Shown here: in pieces, positions 62,229-64,000 of the stretch | Layout of the letters: each line of letters begins with the position of its first letter | Numbering within the stretch: position 1 is the first letter of the stretch | Source of the DNA: Morella rubra | Taxonomy: Eukaryota; Streptophyta; Magnoliopsida; Fagales; Myricaceae | Direction: 5' to 3' | NCBI GenBank assembly: GCA_003952965.2 | Contig: RXIC02000113.1 | Span: 62,001-126,000 of the forward strand | Length of the DNA stretch: 64,000 nucleotides | Notes under the pieces: generated by a model | Told to the model about the DNA's origin: nothing | Databases searched by the model: none | The model's input: only the letters and a program-made list of their open reading frames with translations | Program-made: the position numbers and the translations under genes

Positions 62229-62828
62229 TCGAACTGGTGTTGTTAGTTTCTTCATTGCTACTCTTGTTTGGTCCTCTTGAAATCTTTTGTTAAGAGGGAT
62301 GAGTAGTACGTACCTATGAGTAGGCTAGGCTATATACAGAGTCGATTAAGCCTTTGAAACCGGACTCTTTCTTCCCTCTCGATTCCATCTATTTCCCGCC
62401 TGAAATCTGAATGGACCCTCATTGTCTAGTAGAATCCATCAGTATTTGGCTCAGAATCGCCTCTACGTTATTGGCAATACATTGGTATTTTTTTTTTTTT
62501 TTTTCTCTCCATTCAAAAGATTAGTGAAGCATGGTAGATTGGAAATTTGTCTATTGCAGGATAATAAATTAGAATTAGACCACATCCAAAAGGCGAAATA
62601 TTTTACGATTTTGTGAAGTTGGTTTCCAGGGTCCTAAACCTGGGCCCACTTAATTTAAATTTTGCAAACGGGAGCCCAAGTCTAATGGTCGAGTATGGTG
62701 GGCCAGTGCATAGCTATAACCCAGCATCTTGTGGGCCATTTCCTCTGTGTTGATGAAAAAAAAACCTCCATTTCTGAATTTTCTGGCGCAGATCAGGAAG
62801 TTACTGTTCCTCAACTCAAATCTGTAGG
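62229..62828. other. Intergenic region and PPR upstream region
   Basis: No gene seen. It holds a poly-T run at 62488-62505, and the last 200 bp should contain the PPR promoter and 5' UTR. Confidence 0.45.
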
Positions 62829-64000
62829 ATGTGTACGGTCGCGTTCGCTCCTGCTAGTTTCGTGCAAGTCGATTCATTTGCATCTTCTTCCTTCTCGGTC
62901 CCGTTGTTGCCACTCACCAAAACCAATAATTACACCATCATACTCTCCAAGAAACACAAAAGAAGACATAGATTCCGACGATTCTTGCTTCTAACCATTT
63001 CAGCTTCTTCAACGGCCAAAGATGTCTGGCGAAAAACATCACCGCAAAGAAAGACACTGTCCTCATCTTCGAGCCAACGAGGATACCACAGACACCCCAG
63101 GAAACAAGAGTCCGTCTACTTGGATCACAGCGTGGACATGGACGAGCTCTTCGCCTCAATCGGACAAACCCAGAACGAGCAAGAACTCTATTCTCTATTG
63201 TCACCATACAAAGACAGACAGCTTTCCATCCGTTTCATGGTTTCGCTGCTCTCACGCGAATCCGACTGGCAAAGATCGCTCGCGCTTCTCGACTGGATTA
63301 ACGAAGAGGCTTCGTATTCACCTTCGGTGTTCGCGTACAACGTTGTTATGCGCAATGTGCTTCGCTCTAAGCAGTGGAAGATGGCGCATGGGCTGTTTGA
63401 GGAAATGCGCCAGAGAGCGCTCGCTCCGGATAGGTACACTTATTCGACGCTGATTACTTATTTTGGGAAGGAGGGAATGTTTGATTCTGCGCTGGCTTGG
63501 CTCCAGCAAATGGAACACGACCGTGTGTCTGGGGACCTTGTTTTGTATAGTAATTTGATTGAGCTTTCGCGGAAGTTGCGTGACTATTCCAAGGCTATAT
63601 CAATCTTTTCGAGATTGAAAGCATCGGGTATTACGCCGGACCTTGTGGCTTATAACTCGATGATCAATGTATTTGGTAAAGCTAAGCTATTTCGAGAAGC
63701 CCGTCTTCTAATTAAAGAGATAAGGGAAGTGGGTGTGTTGCCGGATACAGTGAGCTATTCAACGCTTTTAACTATGTACGTTGAGAACCAAAAGTTTGTT
63801 GAGGCACTATCGGTGTTCTCTGAGATGAATGAGGTCAAGTGTCTACTTGACCTTACCACGTGCAATATAATGATCGATGTTTACGGTCAGCTGGAAATGG
63901 CCAAGGAAGCGGACCGGCTGTTCTGGAGCATGAGGAAGATGGGAATTGAACCCAATGTCGTTAGTTACAATACCCTTCTGAGGGTTTATGGCGAGGCTGA
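62829..64000 (+). CDS. PDM3: P-class pentatricopeptide repeat protein, At5g39980-like, chloroplastic (5' part)
   Basis: An RNA-binding P-class PPR protein, needed in Arabidopsis for chloroplast development. The ATG at 62829 opens an unbroken frame to the window end (390 codons plus two bases; relatives are about 680 aa). The first 65 or so residues (MCTVAFAPASFVQVDSFASS, then basic KKHKRRHRFRRF) fit a chloroplast transit peptide. Next comes the conserved N-terminal region SVDMDELFASIGQTQNEQEL and DWQRSLALLDWINEE. PPR repeats follow from about residue 165: VFAYNVVMRNVLRSKQW, DRYTYSTLITYFGKEGMFD, DLVAYNSMINVFGKAKLF, DTVSYSTLLTMYVENQKF, and so on every 35 residues. No intron is seen. The gene is cut only by the window boundary. 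Confidence 0.93.
   Translation, partial: MCTVAFAPASFVQVDSFASSSFSVPLLPLTKTNNYTIILSKKHKRRHRFRRFLLLTISASSTAKDVWRKTSPQRKTLSSSSSQRGYHRHPRKQESVYLDHSVDMDELFASIGQTQNEQELYSLLSPYKDRQLSIRFMVSLLSRESDWQRSLALLDWINEEASYSPSVFAYNVVMRNVLRSKQWKMAHGLFEEMRQRALAPDRYTYSTLITYFGKEGMFDSALAWLQQMEHDRVSGDLVLYSNLIELSRKLRDYSKAISIFSRLKASGITPDLVAYNSMINVFGKAKLFREARLLIKEIREVGVLPDTVSYSTLLTMYVENQKFVEALSVFSEMNEVKCLLDLTTCNIMIDVYGQLEMAKEADRLFWSMRKMGIEPNVVSYNTLLRVYGEA

Overview
This is eukaryotic nuclear DNA from a flowering plant, most likely a woody eudicot. Host genes have many short exons with GT-AG introns, land-plant families dominate (plasma-membrane P-type H+-ATPase, PLS- and P-class PPR proteins, LOB-domain protein, DUF569, HIPL1), and the gaps are AT-rich with poly-purine microsatellites, hAT debris and a solo-LTR-like insertion. 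I cannot name the species from sequence alone. No CRISPR array, operon, rRNA or convincing tRNA was seen.

Layout. 1-1295: the 3' part of a decayed hAT transposase gene. 2119-2735 (+): a complete three-exon h-type thioredoxin, subgroup 2. 3259-11545 (-): a complete 21-exon plasma-membrane proton pump of the AHA4/AHA11 type (956 aa as I splice it). 11574-15416: intergenic, with a 108-bp tandem duplication and two G-boxes. 15417-34048 (-): a complete 30-exon diphosphoinositol pentakisphosphate kinase/phosphatase, VIH/PPIP5K (1049 aa). 34049-39862: intergenic, holding a non-autonomous hAT copy at 37189-38480 with an 8-bp target-site duplication. 39863-44598 (-): a complete 16-exon HI0933/BaiN-type flavoprotein (485 aa), head-to-head with 44852-46354 (+), an intronless PLS-class PPR gene. 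46763-47890 (-): a two-exon DUF569 gene. 48019-48232 (-): an unidentified open exon. 49605-50120 (+): a LOB-domain gene or remnant with an early in-frame stop. 52042-56005 (+): a seven-exon HIPL1 gene with one apparent single-base frameshift. 57219-62228: two partial duplicates of the HIPL1 3' exons, the first split by a 3.25-kb solo-LTR-like element. 62829-64000 (+): the 5' part of a P-class chloroplast PPR gene of the At5g39980 type, running off the window.

How the genes relate. Plant genes do not form operons here; they are linked by position only. From memory, thioredoxin h2, the flavoprotein, a HIPL-type gene and the At5g39980-type PPR sit together in Arabidopsis (about At5g39940-At5g39980), so the window looks like an ancestral neighbourhood into which, or next to which, the proton pump, VIH and DUF569 genes also lie. 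The most unusual part is 52042-62228: a HIPL1 gene with a frameshift, then nested partial tandem copies of its last exons with a retroelement inside. Exon boundaries were assigned by hand from splice sites, reading-frame continuity and remembered homologues; no alignment or transcript was available.
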